From an uncultured Polynucleobacter sp. (GTDB lineage: Bacteria; Pseudomonadota; Gammaproteobacteria; Burkholderiales; Burkholderiaceae), in NCBI GenBank assembly GCA_937996825.1, contig CALKUJ010000149.1:1-31194 (forward strand): a DNA stretch of 31,194 nucleotides. Direction: 5' to 3'. Both the position numbers and the translations under genes were made by a program. The notes under the pieces were generated by a model. The model searched no databases, was not told where the DNA came from, and was given only the letters and a program-made list of their open reading frames with translations. Below, piece by piece: positions 6,813 to 15,395 of this stretch. Positions within the stretch are counted from its first letter, which is position 1; the number at the start of each line of letters is the position of its first letter.

Positions 6813-8612
6813 ATGTCAATGCGCAGTCATCAATGTGGCCAAGTCACAGAATCATTAATCGGTAAAGAAGTCACCTTAGCGGGTTGGGTGAATCGTCGAC
6901 GCGATCATGGCGGTGTTATTTTTATCGACTTAAGAGATCGAGATGGTTTTGTTCAGGTTGTTTGCGATCCAGATCGCAAAGAAATGTTCTCGGCAGCTGA
7001 ACAGGTGCGCAATGAGTACTGTGTACAAATCAAAGGTTTGGTGCGTGCACGTCCAGCAGGGACTGAAAATAATGATTTGGCCAGCGGTAAAGTCGAATTG
7101 CTTTGCCATGAGTTAAACATCCTCAATGCTTCTGTAACTCCGCCATTCCAATTAGAAGATGACAATCTATCTGAGACAACACGTTTGACTCATCGTGTCT
7201 TAGATTTGCGTCGTCCGCAAATGCAAAAGAATTTACGTCTACGTTATAACGTAGCGATTGAAACAAGAAAATATTTAGATCAAGCCGGATTCATTGATAT
7301 TGAAACTCCGATGTTGACCAAGAGTACGCCTGAAGGAGCCAGAGATTACTTGGTGCCTTCTAGAGTTCATGATGGTCAGTTTTTCGCCTTGCCTCAGTCT
7401 CCACAGTTATTCAAACAGTTGTTGATGGTGGCAGGCTTTGATCGCTACTATCAAATCACCAAGTGTTTCAGAGATGAAGACTTGAGAGCTGATCGTCAAC
7501 CTGAATTCACTCAGATTGACTGTGAGACAGCATTCTTGGATGAATATGAAATCCGTGACTTGTTTGAAAATATGATTCGTCATATTTTCAAAACAGTGAT
7601 GAATGTTGAGCTGGCCAATCCATTCCCAGTCATGCCTTATTCAGAGACCATGGCACGCTTTGGATCAGATAAGCCTGATTTGAGAGTCAAGCTTGAGTTC
7701 ACAGAGTTGACCGATGTGATGAAGGATGTTGATTTCAAAGTTTTCTCAGGCCCTGCTAATCAAGAAAACGGTCGCGTAGTTGGTTTGAAAGTTCCTGGTG
7801 GCTCAGTCATTAGTCGCAGTGATATTGATGATTACACCCAGTTTGTTTCAATCTATGGCGCTAAGGGCTTGGCTTGGATCAAGGTCAATGAAATTGCTAA
7901 GGGCCGTGACGGTTTGCAATCTCCAATCGTTAAAAATCTTCACGATGCAGCAATTGCTGAAATACTTAAGAGAACTGAAGCAAAAGATGGCGACATTATT
8001 TTCTTCGGTGCTGATAAAGCCAAGGTGGTCAATGATGCCATTGGTGCTTTGCGCTTAAAGATTGGTCATTCTGCTTGGGCCAAGGAAAATGGTTTGATGG
8101 AACAAACTTGGAAGCCAATGTGGGTTGTTGATTTCCCAATGTTTGACTATGACGATGATGCGGCACGTTGGGTTGCTTGCCATCACCCGTTCACAAGTCC
8201 AAAAGACGAGCATCTTGATTACTTAGAAACAGATCCTGGTAAGTGCTTGGCCAAAGCCTATGACATGGTTCTGAATGGCTGGGAAATTGGTGGCGGTTCA
8301 GTTCGTATTCACAAGGAATCTGTACAGAGCCAGGTTTTCCGTGCATTGAACATTGGTCCTGAGGAAGCTCAAGCAAAGTTTGGCTTCTTGTTGGATGCAC
8401 TTCAGTATGGCGCACCTCCTCATGGTGGTATTGCTTTTGGTCTAGATCGTATTGTCACAATGATGACAGGTGCAGAGTCGATTCGTGACGTGATTGCTTT
8501 TCCTAAAACACAAAGAGCTCAATGTTTGTTAACTCAAGCCCCAAGCCCTGTTGATGAGAAACAATTGCGTGAACTCCATATTCGTCTGCGCAATACAGAA
8601 ATGCCTGCATGA
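6813..8612 (+). CDS. aspS: Aspartyl-tRNA synthetase (probably non-discriminating, Asp/Asn)
   Basis: This class II aminoacyl-tRNA synthetase has 599 residues and the bacterial layout: N-terminal OB anticodon-binding domain (about 1-110), catalytic core with motif 2 FRDEDLRADRQPEFTQIDCE (about 219-238), the bacterial GAD insert, and motif 3 GIAFGLDRIV (about 538-547). The anticodon domain reads RRRDHGG (His at residue 32). The equivalent His31 in the Pseudomonas aeruginosa enzyme is tied to charging both tRNA-Asp and tRNA-Asn, whereas E. coli has Leu there. Non-discrimination, with GatCAB amidating Asp-tRNA-Asn, is therefore the likely situation. A TAGGAA ribosome site precedes ATG 6813; ATG 6819 is an alternative. 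The stop overlaps the nudB start (ATGA). Confidence 0.97.
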   Translation: MSMRSHQCGQVTESLIGKEVTLAGWVNRRRDHGGVIFIDLRDRDGFVQVVCDPDRKEMFSAAEQVRNEYCVQIKGLVRARPAGTENNDLASGKVELLCHELNILNASVTPPFQLEDDNLSETTRLTHRVLDLRRPQMQKNLRLRYNVAIETRKYLDQAGFIDIETPMLTKSTPEGARDYLVPSRVHDGQFFALPQSPQLFKQLLMVAGFDRYYQITKCFRDEDLRADRQPEFTQIDCETAFLDEYEIRDLFENMIRHIFKTVMNVELANPFPVMPYSETMARFGSDKPDLRVKLEFTELTDVMKDVDFKVFSGPANQENGRVVGLKVPGGSVISRSDIDDYTQFVSIYGAKGLAWIKVNEIAKGRDGLQSPIVKNLHDAAIAEILKRTEAKDGDIIFFGADKAKVVNDAIGALRLKIGHSAWAKENGLMEQTWKPMWVVDFPMFDYDDDAARWVACHHPFTSPKDEHLDYLETDPGKCLAKAYDMVLNGWEIGGGSVRIHKESVQSQVFRALNIGPEEAQAKFGFLLDALQYGAPPHGGIAFGLDRIVTMMTGAESIRDVIAFPKTQRAQCLLTQAPSPVDEKQLRELHIRLRNTEMPA

Positions 8613-9049
8613 AAATCCCAATCTCGGTACTAGTCGTTATTTATACGGCTAGCAACGAGGTTTTGTTGCTGGAGAGAAAAGACCATCCTGGTTATTGGCA
8701 GTCAGTGACTGGAAGCCTTGATGCTCATGATGAGCCATTGATGCAAGCTGCGGCTCGCGAGCTTTTTGAAGAAACGGGTATTGATGTATCAACACTTGCC
8801 CCTAATTCTTTGCAATCCATGAATCAGCAGATTCAGTATGAAATTTATCCTCAATGGCGTCATCGTTACGGCGAAGGTGTGACTGAAAATACTGAGCATT
8901 GGTTCAAGGTTCTATTGCCTGGTCGTTTACCAATCACCTTGGCTCCTAGAGAGCATTTGGCCTACCAATGGCAGCCCATTGAAGTGGCAGCCTCACTTTG
9001 TTTTTCCCCTAGCAATCAGCAAGCAATACTCAAGCTTAATTCTGATTAG
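8609..9049 (+). CDS. nudB: Nudix hydrolase, probable dihydroneopterin triphosphate pyrophosphatase
   Basis: A 146-residue Nudix protein that overlaps aspS by four bases (ATGA), the usual aspS-nudB arrangement. The Nudix box is GSLDAHDEPLMQAAARELFE followed by ETGI, residues 35-58. It has one extra residue between the first Gly and the Glu compared with the GX5EX7REUXEEXGU consensus. The N-terminus (ISVLVVIYTASNEVLLLERK) and the WRHRYGEGVTENTEHWF segment are NudB-like. NudB removes pyrophosphate from dihydroneopterin triphosphate, the second step of folate synthesis. The assignment rests on context and the overall pattern; substrate specificity within Nudix proteins is hard to read from sequence. 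Confidence 0.85.
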   Translation: MKIPISVLVVIYTASNEVLLLERKDHPGYWQSVTGSLDAHDEPLMQAAARELFEETGIDVSTLAPNSLQSMNQQIQYEIYPQWRHRYGEGVTENTEHWFKVLLPGRLPITLAPREHLAYQWQPIEVAASLCFSPSNQQAILKLNSD

Positions 9050-9057
9050 AATTAAGC
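9034..9057. repeat. Inverted repeat over the nudB stop, abutting the cls-like start
   Basis: GCTTAATTC and GAATTAAGC are exact reverse complements separated by six bases. The right arm ends one base before the ATG at 9059, and no Shine-Dalgarno sequence is visible there. The hairpin is A+T rich with no T-tract, so it is not a terminator. It could influence translation of the downstream gene. Confidence 0.55.
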
Positions 9058-9058
9058 C

Positions 9059-10273
9059 ATGTCTCTTCTCAGAAAAGATCGTTGGCAAAATATCGAGCAC
9101 CTTGATTTGTTGGAAGGTGGGAAAGATTATTTTTCTACGTTAGAAAAGTCTTTAGCAAAAGCGCAAAAGTCTATTTACCTTGAAACGTATATTTTTTCTG
9201 CTGATGATCAAGCCAAGCGCATAGCCAGTTTATTGAGCGCTGCAGCTTTAAGAGGTTTAGATGTCAAAGTTGTGATCGACTGGTTAGGCTCTAGTCCATT
9301 TGTATTTGAGCAGCAATTTTTGGAATCTGGTGTGCAGCTGACTTATTACAACCCTGCTTGGTTTGGACGATTCGGATTCTCTAGAACCCATCGAAAATTA
9401 GTTGTGATTGATGAGTTTGAAACTTTTGTTGGTGGTATTAATGTTTGTGCTGATGACCAATCTTCTGATGGGCAACCCTTAAAAGGGGTCAGATGGGATT
9501 TGGCGCTGCATGCGACAGGCGCTATTGTTGAAAAAGTACATGCAACTTTTTTAAGGCAATGGCAAAGAATGCAGCCCAATGCTCTTCATCCGCGTAATAT
9601 CTTGAAAAGAATTTGGGACCAAGAGCTACCTTGGAATACCAGCCATTTTTTAGGTATTCGTCATGATCAAAAAGCCAGTTTGGCATTCATTGCCAGAGAT
9701 AACTTGCATCATCGTCGTGATATTGAAAGAGCCTACTTAAAAGCAATTGGTCAATCAAGAGAGGAAATCTGGTTGGCAACCCCTTACTTCATGCCTGGGC
9801 GACGCTTTAGAAAGGCCTTGATAAGAGCAGCCGAAAGAGGTGTGGCTGTTAACTTATTATTGGGCAGAGATGAGTTCAGGGTTTTGAATTGGTCAGTACC
9901 AAATCTCTATGGACAGTTATTGGCCGCCAAAATTGCTATTTATGAATATCCCTCAGGCTTATTGCATGCCAAAGCCATGGTGGTTGATCGACGTTGGGCG
10001 ACTTTGGGTTCATCGAACTGTGATCACTTATCGTTTCTTTTGAATCATGAGGCGAATTTGGTGATCAGAAATCATCCAGTGGTCAAAGAGATAAGATGGA
10101 AAATTGAAGACCAAGCTTTAGAAAAAGGCATCAAAGTTGATTCTGATCTTTATTCCAAAAGACCTTTTTGGGCCAAAGTATTTAATTGGGTCAGTTATGG
10201 TTTTGTTCGTTTCCTCTTGGTGTTTTTAACGGTGGGAACAAGAGATAGAGCACTGTCTAACTTGGGCGATTAA
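9059..10273 (+). CDS. clsB: Phospholipase D family protein, cardiolipin synthase B-like
   Basis: This 404-residue protein carries two HKD phospholipase D motifs: HRKLVVIDEFETFVGG (about 111-126) and HAKAMVVDRRWATLGSSN (about 302-319), each with the downstream Gly/Asn-Ser residues. It lacks the N-terminal membrane segments of ClsA, and its length matches ClsB (413 in E. coli); a hydrophobic stretch near the C-terminus (about 378-395) may contact the membrane. Expected activity is transfer of phosphatidyl groups between phosphatidylglycerol and a second lipid to make cardiolipin. ClsB versus another two-HKD PLD cannot be settled by eye. It lies between nudB and the ABC exporter on the same strand. 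Confidence 0.85.
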   Translation: MSLLRKDRWQNIEHLDLLEGGKDYFSTLEKSLAKAQKSIYLETYIFSADDQAKRIASLLSAAALRGLDVKVVIDWLGSSPFVFEQQFLESGVQLTYYNPAWFGRFGFSRTHRKLVVIDEFETFVGGINVCADDQSSDGQPLKGVRWDLALHATGAIVEKVHATFLRQWQRMQPNALHPRNILKRIWDQELPWNTSHFLGIRHDQKASLAFIARDNLHHRRDIERAYLKAIGQSREEIWLATPYFMPGRRFRKALIRAAERGVAVNLLLGRDEFRVLNWSVPNLYGQLLAAKIAIYEYPSGLLHAKAMVVDRRWATLGSSNCDHLSFLLNHEANLVIRNHPVVKEIRWKIEDQALEKGIKVDSDLYSKRPFWAKVFNWVSYGFVRFLLVFLTVGTRDRALSNLGD

Positions 10274-10295
10274 TGACGAAAATGAAAAATAAACC

Positions 10296-12119
10296 ATGAG
10301 ACATTTGCAATCCCAAGATATTCAAAATAAATCAAATCATGAAAAAAGTAATGATTGGAAGGTGATTGCTAATTTATTGCCCTATCTATGGACTTTTAAA
10401 GGGCGAGTGATTTTGGCTTTGTCTTGCTTGATTGCCGCTAAGGTGGCGAATCTGGGCGTGCCAATTTTGCTCAAGTTTTTGGTGGATTCAATGAGTGTGC
10501 CACCAGGATTGCAAACTTTGATGGTTGTTCCTGTCGCACTCATCATTGCCTATGGCTTATTAAGGTTATCAGCCTCATTATTCACAGAGTTAAGAGAGCT
10601 CATCTTTTCAAGGGTGACTGAGAGTGCTGTCAGAACAGTTGCTCTTCAAGTATTTGAGCACTTGCATGCTCTGTCTTTACGATTCCATTTGTCAAGACAA
10701 ACAGGTGGGATGACCAGAGATATTGAGAGGGGTACAAGAGGTATCCAATCATTGATCTCTTATTCTCTTTACAGCATTTTGCCAACAATGGTAGAGCTGG
10801 GTTTAGTACTTGGTTATTTTATTTGGGCTTATAACTATTTATTTGCTCTGATTACTTTGGTCGCATTGGTCTTATATGTGATTTTTACGATTGTTGTCAC
10901 TGAGTGGCGCACAAAGTATCGCAAGAAAATGAATGAGCTTGATTCAAAGGCTCATCAAAGAGCGGTCGATGCTCTGATTAACTTCGAAACAGTCAAATAC
11001 TTTGGTAATGAAGAGTATGAAACTAAGCGTTACGATGAGAATTTACGTTGTTTCAGAGAGGCTGCTATTCAGTCTCAGCGCTCATTGGCCATTCTGAATA
11101 TCGGTCAGCAAACCATCATTGCCACGGGTCTGATTTTAATTTTGTGGCAGGCCACCATCGGTGTATCAAATGGATCAATGACCTTGGGTGATTTGGTGTT
11201 GGTGAATGTGCTGATGATTCAGTTATACATACCTCTGAATTTTTTAGGGGTGATTTATCGAGAAATCAAGCAAGCTTTGGTTGATATGGACCGAATGTTT
11301 AAGTTGCTTGGCACTGATCGAGAGATTGCTGATCAAGAGGGTGCTCAAGATTTGGTGATTAAGAATCCAGCATTGGGCCCTCACATTCAATTTCGTGACG
11401 TGTCTTTTTCATACGAGCCCAATCGCCAAATTTTAAAGGGTATTGATTTTGAGGTTCTGCCTGGAAAAACCACAGCTGTTGTTGGGCACAGCGGTGCTGG
11501 CAAAAGTACTCTAGCGCGATTGTTATTTCGTTTTTATGACGTGACCAAAGGTTCAATAGAGTTTGATCAACAAAATATTCAAGCGGTAACGCAAAAAAGT
11601 GTAAGAGCTTGTATTGGTATTGTTCCTCAAGACACAGTTCTATTTAATGACACGATTGCCTACAACATTGCTTATGGTCGTCCTGGAGCCTCTCAGCAAG
11701 AAATTGAGGCAGCGGCGAAAGCCGCACAAATTCATGACTTCATCACATCACTCCCAGATGGATATAACTCGGCGGTTGGAGAGCGTGGATTGAAGTTGTC
11801 CGGTGGTGAAAAGCAACGCGTAGCGATTGCTAGAACTCTTTTGAAAAATCCATCTTTTTTGATTTTTGACGAGGCAACCTCTGCACTTGATTCTGAGACA
11901 GAGCGTGCCATCCAAAAAGAACTGATGGCTTTGGCTAAAAATCGTTCAACTTTGATCATTGCTCATCGTTTATCAACCATTATTTATGCAGATCAAATCT
12001 TGGTGATGGATGATGGCTGCATCATCGAGAGAGGTACCCATGACGAGCTCTTATCTTTAGGCGGTCGTTATAGTGACATGTGGCAAGCCCAACAATCTCA
12101 ATCCAAGCTAATATCCTGA
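10296..12119 (+). CDS. ABC transporter, fused permease/ATPase, ATM1 (heavy-metal/glutathione-conjugate exporter) type
   Basis: A 607-residue half-transporter: six membrane helices (about 30-330) followed by a nucleotide-binding domain (about 365-600). The domain shows Walker A GHSGAGKST (about 397-405), Q-loop IGIVPQDTVLFNDTI, signature LSGGEKQR (about 500), Walker B FLIFDEATSALD (about 520) and the H-loop IAHRLST (about 556). The FNDTIAYNIAYG segment and NFETVKYFGNEEYE in the membrane domain are hallmarks of the ATM1/ABCB7/HMT1 subfamily, which exports glutathione-linked sulfur or metal species. It would act as an inner-membrane homodimer. The substrate is inferred from subfamily only. The glycerate kinase gene follows one base after its stop. 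Confidence 0.93.
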   Translation: MRHLQSQDIQNKSNHEKSNDWKVIANLLPYLWTFKGRVILALSCLIAAKVANLGVPILLKFLVDSMSVPPGLQTLMVVPVALIIAYGLLRLSASLFTELRELIFSRVTESAVRTVALQVFEHLHALSLRFHLSRQTGGMTRDIERGTRGIQSLISYSLYSILPTMVELGLVLGYFIWAYNYLFALITLVALVLYVIFTIVVTEWRTKYRKKMNELDSKAHQRAVDALINFETVKYFGNEEYETKRYDENLRCFREAAIQSQRSLAILNIGQQTIIATGLILILWQATIGVSNGSMTLGDLVLVNVLMIQLYIPLNFLGVIYREIKQALVDMDRMFKLLGTDREIADQEGAQDLVIKNPALGPHIQFRDVSFSYEPNRQILKGIDFEVLPGKTTAVVGHSGAGKSTLARLLFRFYDVTKGSIEFDQQNIQAVTQKSVRACIGIVPQDTVLFNDTIAYNIAYGRPGASQQEIEAAAKAAQIHDFITSLPDGYNSAVGERGLKLSGGEKQRVAIARTLLKNPSFLIFDEATSALDSETERAIQKELMALAKNRSTLIIAHRLSTIIYADQILVMDDGCIIERGTHDELLSLGGRYSDMWQAQQSQSKLIS

Positions 12120-12120
12120 T

Positions 12121-13455
12121 ATGACGATTAAAAATACCCCTGAATTTTTGCAAGCTGCATTTGATGCGGCCTTGAAAACCGCTGATCCTCAAGCGATGTT
12201 GCCAGATGGATTGCGCAAGACATTCAGCTCACCTTTAAAAGGTCGATGCTTGGTTTTAGGTGCAGGTAAAGCGGCGGCTTCAATGGCGTTTGCTCTTGAG
12301 CAATACGCGCAAGAGAATTGGCCTGAGGCAAAGCTTGAAGGCATGGTTATCACTCGTTATGGCCATAGCTTGCCCACTAAAATCATTCAGGTGATAGAGG
12401 CTGGGCATCCTGTACCCGACGAAGCCGGTCTCAATGGCGCTAAAGAAACCCTGCGTTTAATTAAAACTCTGCAACCTGGTGACCAACTGATTGCGCTTAT
12501 CTCTGGTGGTGGATCAAGCCTTTTGACTTTGCCAGCTTCAGACCTAAGTATTCAGGATTTACAGGTCACTACTCAAGCACTATTGATGTCGGGCGCACCA
12601 ATCGGCCAAATGAATATTGTGCGCAAGCACTTGTCTGCTATTTTGGGTGGTCATATGGCCAGAGAGGCTGCTGCTCGTGGTGCAAAGGTAGATGCCTTTT
12701 TGATTTCTGATGTGACTGGAGATCATCCATCGAGCATTGCTAGTGGACCTTGTGCGCCTGATGAATCTACATTTGCAGATGCACTTCAAATTCTTAAAGA
12801 TTATGATTTACTTCAGGGTCAAATTCCAAAAGTAGTGACCGATTATTTGCAGAATGGTTTGCTTGGTAAAAATCCTGAAACACCAAAATCAGGCGATCCT
12901 ATTTTTAAGAAAATCAACAATCATCTTTTGGCCACTGCCCATTCGTGTTTAGAGGCGGCGGCCAGGTATTGTGAATCCCAAGGTGTCAAAGCAGTGATCT
13001 TGGGAGATACGGTCATGGGAGAAGCCAAAGATGTGGCTTTGATGCAGGCGGCGCTGGCGCGAGAAATTTTTCTTCATGATCAACCGTTCAAAAAACCAGT
13101 GGCTCTTCTTTCAGGCGGTGAATGTACGGTCACAATTCCACGGGATATAAAAGGTCGTGGCGGTCGATGCAGCGAGTTTTTATTATCTTTGTATGTTGCT
13201 ACTGGTGATATTCCTACCCTCTCTGCATTAGCGGCTGATACAGATGGTATTGATGGAAGTGAAGATAATGCTGGTGCGTGGTTTGCTTCAGAATCAAGAA
13301 AACTCATGAATAATGATCATCAATTAGCGAAAGATGGTTTGGCCAAACATGATAGTTATGGGTTTTTTAAAGATTTAAATACCTTGGTTCACACGGGTCC
13401 GACTTTGACCAATGTGAATGATTTTCGAATTTTGCTAATAGATAGTGAGTCTTGA
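12121..13455 (+). CDS. Glycerate 2-kinase (MOFRL family)
   Basis: This 444-residue protein matches the DUF4147-MOFRL glycerate kinase family (TtuD/GckA), which makes 2-phosphoglycerate from D-glycerate. Visible motifs: LVLGAGKAAASMA with Lys50, EAGHPVPDEAG (93-103), LISGGGSSLL (126-135), the RKHLS loop (168-172), DVTGDHPSSIASGP (197-210), and the C-terminal MOFRL domain with LLSGGECTV and GGRCSEF. The ATG is one base after the ABC transporter stop, with no separate promoter visible. The job would be glycerate salvage, for example from glyoxylate or tartrate breakdown, feeding lower glycolysis. The symbol is left blank because ttuD and gckA are used interchangeably. Confidence 0.93.
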   Translation: MTIKNTPEFLQAAFDAALKTADPQAMLPDGLRKTFSSPLKGRCLVLGAGKAAASMAFALEQYAQENWPEAKLEGMVITRYGHSLPTKIIQVIEAGHPVPDEAGLNGAKETLRLIKTLQPGDQLIALISGGGSSLLTLPASDLSIQDLQVTTQALLMSGAPIGQMNIVRKHLSAILGGHMAREAAARGAKVDAFLISDVTGDHPSSIASGPCAPDESTFADALQILKDYDLLQGQIPKVVTDYLQNGLLGKNPETPKSGDPIFKKINNHLLATAHSCLEAAARYCESQGVKAVILGDTVMGEAKDVALMQAALAREIFLHDQPFKKPVALLSGGECTVTIPRDIKGRGGRCSEFLLSLYVATGDIPTLSALAADTDGIDGSEDNAGAWFASESRKLMNNDHQLAKDGLAKHDSYGFFKDLNTLVHTGPTLTNVNDFRILLIDSES

Positions 13456-13458
13456 TAC

Positions 13459-14511
13459 ATGAGTTCAATCAATACAATTGAAATTACTCGTCCTGATGAT
13501 TGGCATTTGCATGTCAGAGATGGAGATGTGTTGCGTGATGTGATTAAACACACAGCCAGTCAATTTGAGCGCGCCATCATCATGCCAAATTTAAAGCCGC
13601 CTGTGACTACTGCAGAAATGGCCGCGGCTTATAAGAAAAGAATCTTGGCAGCTCTACCGGCCGGAAGTTCATTCACACCATTGATGGTTTTGTATTTGAC
13701 TGATAACACCTCAGCAGAGGAAGTGAAAAAAGCTCATCAAGAAGGTGTCGCTGGTTTCAAGCTTTATCCCGCTGGTGCGACAACCAATAGTGATGCAGGC
13801 GTGACTGATATTAAAAAGTGCGCCAAAGCCTTAGAGGCGATGGAGGCTTGCGGTATGCCTTTATTGATTCATGGAGAAGTGACGCATGCTGATGTCGATG
13901 TGTTTGATCGTGAGGCAGTGTTCATTGATCAGGTCTTAGAACCTTTAAGAAATCGTCATCCAGGTTTGAAAATTGTCTTTGAGCACATCACCACCAAGCA
14001 GGCTGCAAAATATGTTGAATCTGCAGACACTCAGCGTTTCGGCGCTATAGCTGCCACTGTTACACCTCAGCATTTGCTTTACAACCGCAATGCTATTTTT
14101 ACTGGTGGGGTTCGTCCACACTATTACTGCTTACCAATTTTGAAAAGAGAAGAACATCGTCAAGAATTAGTGCGCGTAGCAACTTCTGGTAATCCAAGAT
14201 TTTTCTTGGGCACTGACAGTGCGCCACATTACAAAGGTGCAAAAGAGAGTGCCTGCGGTTGTGCTGGATGCTACACAGCTTGGCATGCCATGCCTTTGTA
14301 CGCAGAGGTTTTCGATCAGGCCAATGCCCTTGATCGCTTAGAAGCATTTGCCAGTCACTTTGGCCCTGATTTTTATAACTTGCCAAGGAATACAGGCAAG
14401 TTGATCTTGAAGCGTCAATCACAAGTCATCCCGGATGAGTTCCCGGTGGGAGATAGCACGGTTGTGCCATTACGAGCAGGTGAAAATCTTGCTTGGACAA
14501 TAGTCGGTTAG
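13459..14511 (+). CDS. pyrC: Dihydroorotase (class II)
   Basis: PyrC cyclises N-carbamoyl-aspartate to dihydroorotate in pyrimidine synthesis. The 350-residue length and E. coli-like motifs mark the short class II enzyme. Metal ligands are DWHLHVRDG (His16, His18), the carbamylated lysine in GFKLYPAGATTNSDAGV (Lys101), His in LIHGEVTHAD, His in VFEHITTK, and the catalytic Asp in FLGTDSAPH. The ATG is three bases after the glycerate kinase stop. The TAG stop lies immediately before the RNase P RNA gene, so no room remains for a separate terminator. Confidence 0.97.
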   Translation: MSSINTIEITRPDDWHLHVRDGDVLRDVIKHTASQFERAIIMPNLKPPVTTAEMAAAYKKRILAALPAGSSFTPLMVLYLTDNTSAEEVKKAHQEGVAGFKLYPAGATTNSDAGVTDIKKCAKALEAMEACGMPLLIHGEVTHADVDVFDREAVFIDQVLEPLRNRHPGLKIVFEHITTKQAAKYVESADTQRFGAIAATVTPQHLLYNRNAIFTGGVRPHYYCLPILKREEHRQELVRVATSGNPRFFLGTDSAPHYKGAKESACGCAGCYTAWHAMPLYAEVFDQANALDRLEAFASHFGPDFYNLPRNTGKLILKRQSQVIPDEFPVGDSTVVPLRAGENLAWTIVG

Positions 14512-14512
14512 A

Positions 14513-14832
14513 CTAGCGGGGCAGAGTCGGTAAGGCAACCGCTGCCTTGGTAACAAGGGGGAGGAAAGTCCGGACTCCATAGGACAGGGTGATGGCTAAC
14601 AGCCATCCACGGTGACGTGAGGAATAGGGCCACAGAGACGAGCGTATTTAGTTACGGTGAAACGCGGTAACCTCCACTCGGAGCAATCCCAAATAGGCAA
14701 GCGTTGAGGCGGTCCGCTGAGCTTGCGGGTAGGGAGCTTGATTTCACTGGTAACGGTGAAACTAGATGAATGGTTGCCCCTGCATGAAAATGCGGGCGAC
14801 AGAATCCGGCTTACTAGCCGGCTCTGCACTTC
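14513..14832 (+). ncRNA. rnpB: RNase P RNA, bacterial class A
   Basis: This is the catalytic RNA of RNase P, which removes 5' leaders from pre-tRNA. The universal core elements are present: GAGGAAAGTCCGGACTCCAT at 14561-14580, AGAGACGAG near 14634, the AGCAATCCCAAATAGGCAAG region at 14682-14701, and ACAGAATCCGGCTTA at 14799-14813. Helix P1 is visible: 14521-14531 (GCAGAGTCGGT) pairs with 14817-14827 (GCCGGCTCTGC) with two G-U pairs. The exact ends are estimated. The 5' end lies at or within a few bases of the pyrC stop; no convincing promoter is seen in the end of pyrC, so read-through from pyrC or an unrecognised promoter must supply the transcript. Confidence 0.96.
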
Positions 14833-14845
14833 TTACTTGACTTGA

Positions 14846-15268
14846 TTACAGTTCGATCAATTCAATGCTGTGTGTGATTTCCGCAGTTTTGCCGAGCATG
14901 ATGGTTGCTGAGCAATATTTATCATGCGAGAGTTCAACAGCCTTTTCAACACGGCTTTTATCCAAATTTTTGCCACTCACTTTGAAGGTCATATGGATCT
15001 TGGTGAAGATCTTTGGGTCCTCATTGGCGCGTTCAGCCTTCAAAGTCACCTGACAATCATGAATGTTTTGTCTAGCTCGCTTCAAAATCATCACAACGTC
15101 AAAACAAGTACATCCGCCGGCCCCAACCAACATCATTTCCATGGGACGAGGCGCTAAATTTCTGCCCCCTGCGTCGGGCGCACCATCCATGTTTACAAGG
15201 TGACCGCTGCCTGTTTCCGCAGAGAATGCCATGCCATCATTGCCCAACCATTTGACCGTTGTTTCCAT
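14846..15268 (-). CDS. OsmC family protein (YhfA-like)
   Basis: A 140-residue OsmC-fold protein. Start taken at ATG 15268 (METTVKWLG), preceded by GAAAGAAA; an in-frame TTG at 15280 would add four residues. Family features are RPMEMMLVGAGGCTCFDVVM (residues 41-60, with Cys53 and Cys55) and DKYCSATIMLGKTAEITHS (117-135, with Cys119). The Cys pair position fits the peroxide-reducing OsmC/Ohr superfamily, but the GGCTxxDV pattern is closer to the YhfA branch, whose substrate is not defined. It is alone on the minus strand, convergent with rnpB (about 13 bases apart) and divergent from the rplM region. Confidence 0.9.
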   Translation of the reverse strand: METTVKWLGNDGMAFSAETGSGHLVNMDGAPDAGGRNLAPRPMEMMLVGAGGCTCFDVVMILKRARQNIHDCQVTLKAERANEDPKIFTKIHMTFKVSGKNLDKSRVEKAVELSHDKYCSATIMLGKTAEITHSIELIEL

Positions 15269-15299
15269 AATTTCTTTCAAAAAATCACTTAGGGTATTA

Positions 15300-15328
15300 A
15301 TTTAAGTATCAATGTTTGCCTTAGACAA
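15300..15328 (-). promoter_or_regulatory. Weak candidate promoter for the OsmC-family gene
   Basis: Read on the minus strand: TTGTCT (15328-15323), 17 bp, then TTAAAT (15305-15300), about 30 bases upstream of ATG 15268. Each hexamer has only four of six consensus bases in a very A+T-rich stretch, so this is tentative. Confidence 0.3.
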
Positions 15329-15361
15329 AATAGAAAAAGTTCAATTAAAACAACAAGTTCC

Positions 15362-15389
15362 TTGAATAATTGAGGTTATTAACTATAAT
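15362..15389 (+). promoter_or_regulatory. Sigma-70-type promoter upstream of the predicted small RNA
   Basis: TTGAAT at 15362-15367, a 16-bp spacer, and a perfect TATAAT at 15384-15389. The predicted transcription start is about 15396. The only thing downstream before the terminator ending at 15499 is non-coding sequence, so this promoter would make a short RNA or, by read-through, an alternative rplM transcript. Confidence 0.55.
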
Positions 15390-15395
15390 TTCTAT

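Noticed and set aside
14099..14422. Minus-strand open frame of 107 codons inside pyrC
   Set aside because: pyrC is intact with all catalytic residues; the reverse frame shows no family features.
14596..14829. Minus-strand open frame across the RNase P RNA
   Set aside because: The region is explained fully by the conserved rnpB structure; the peptide is incidental.
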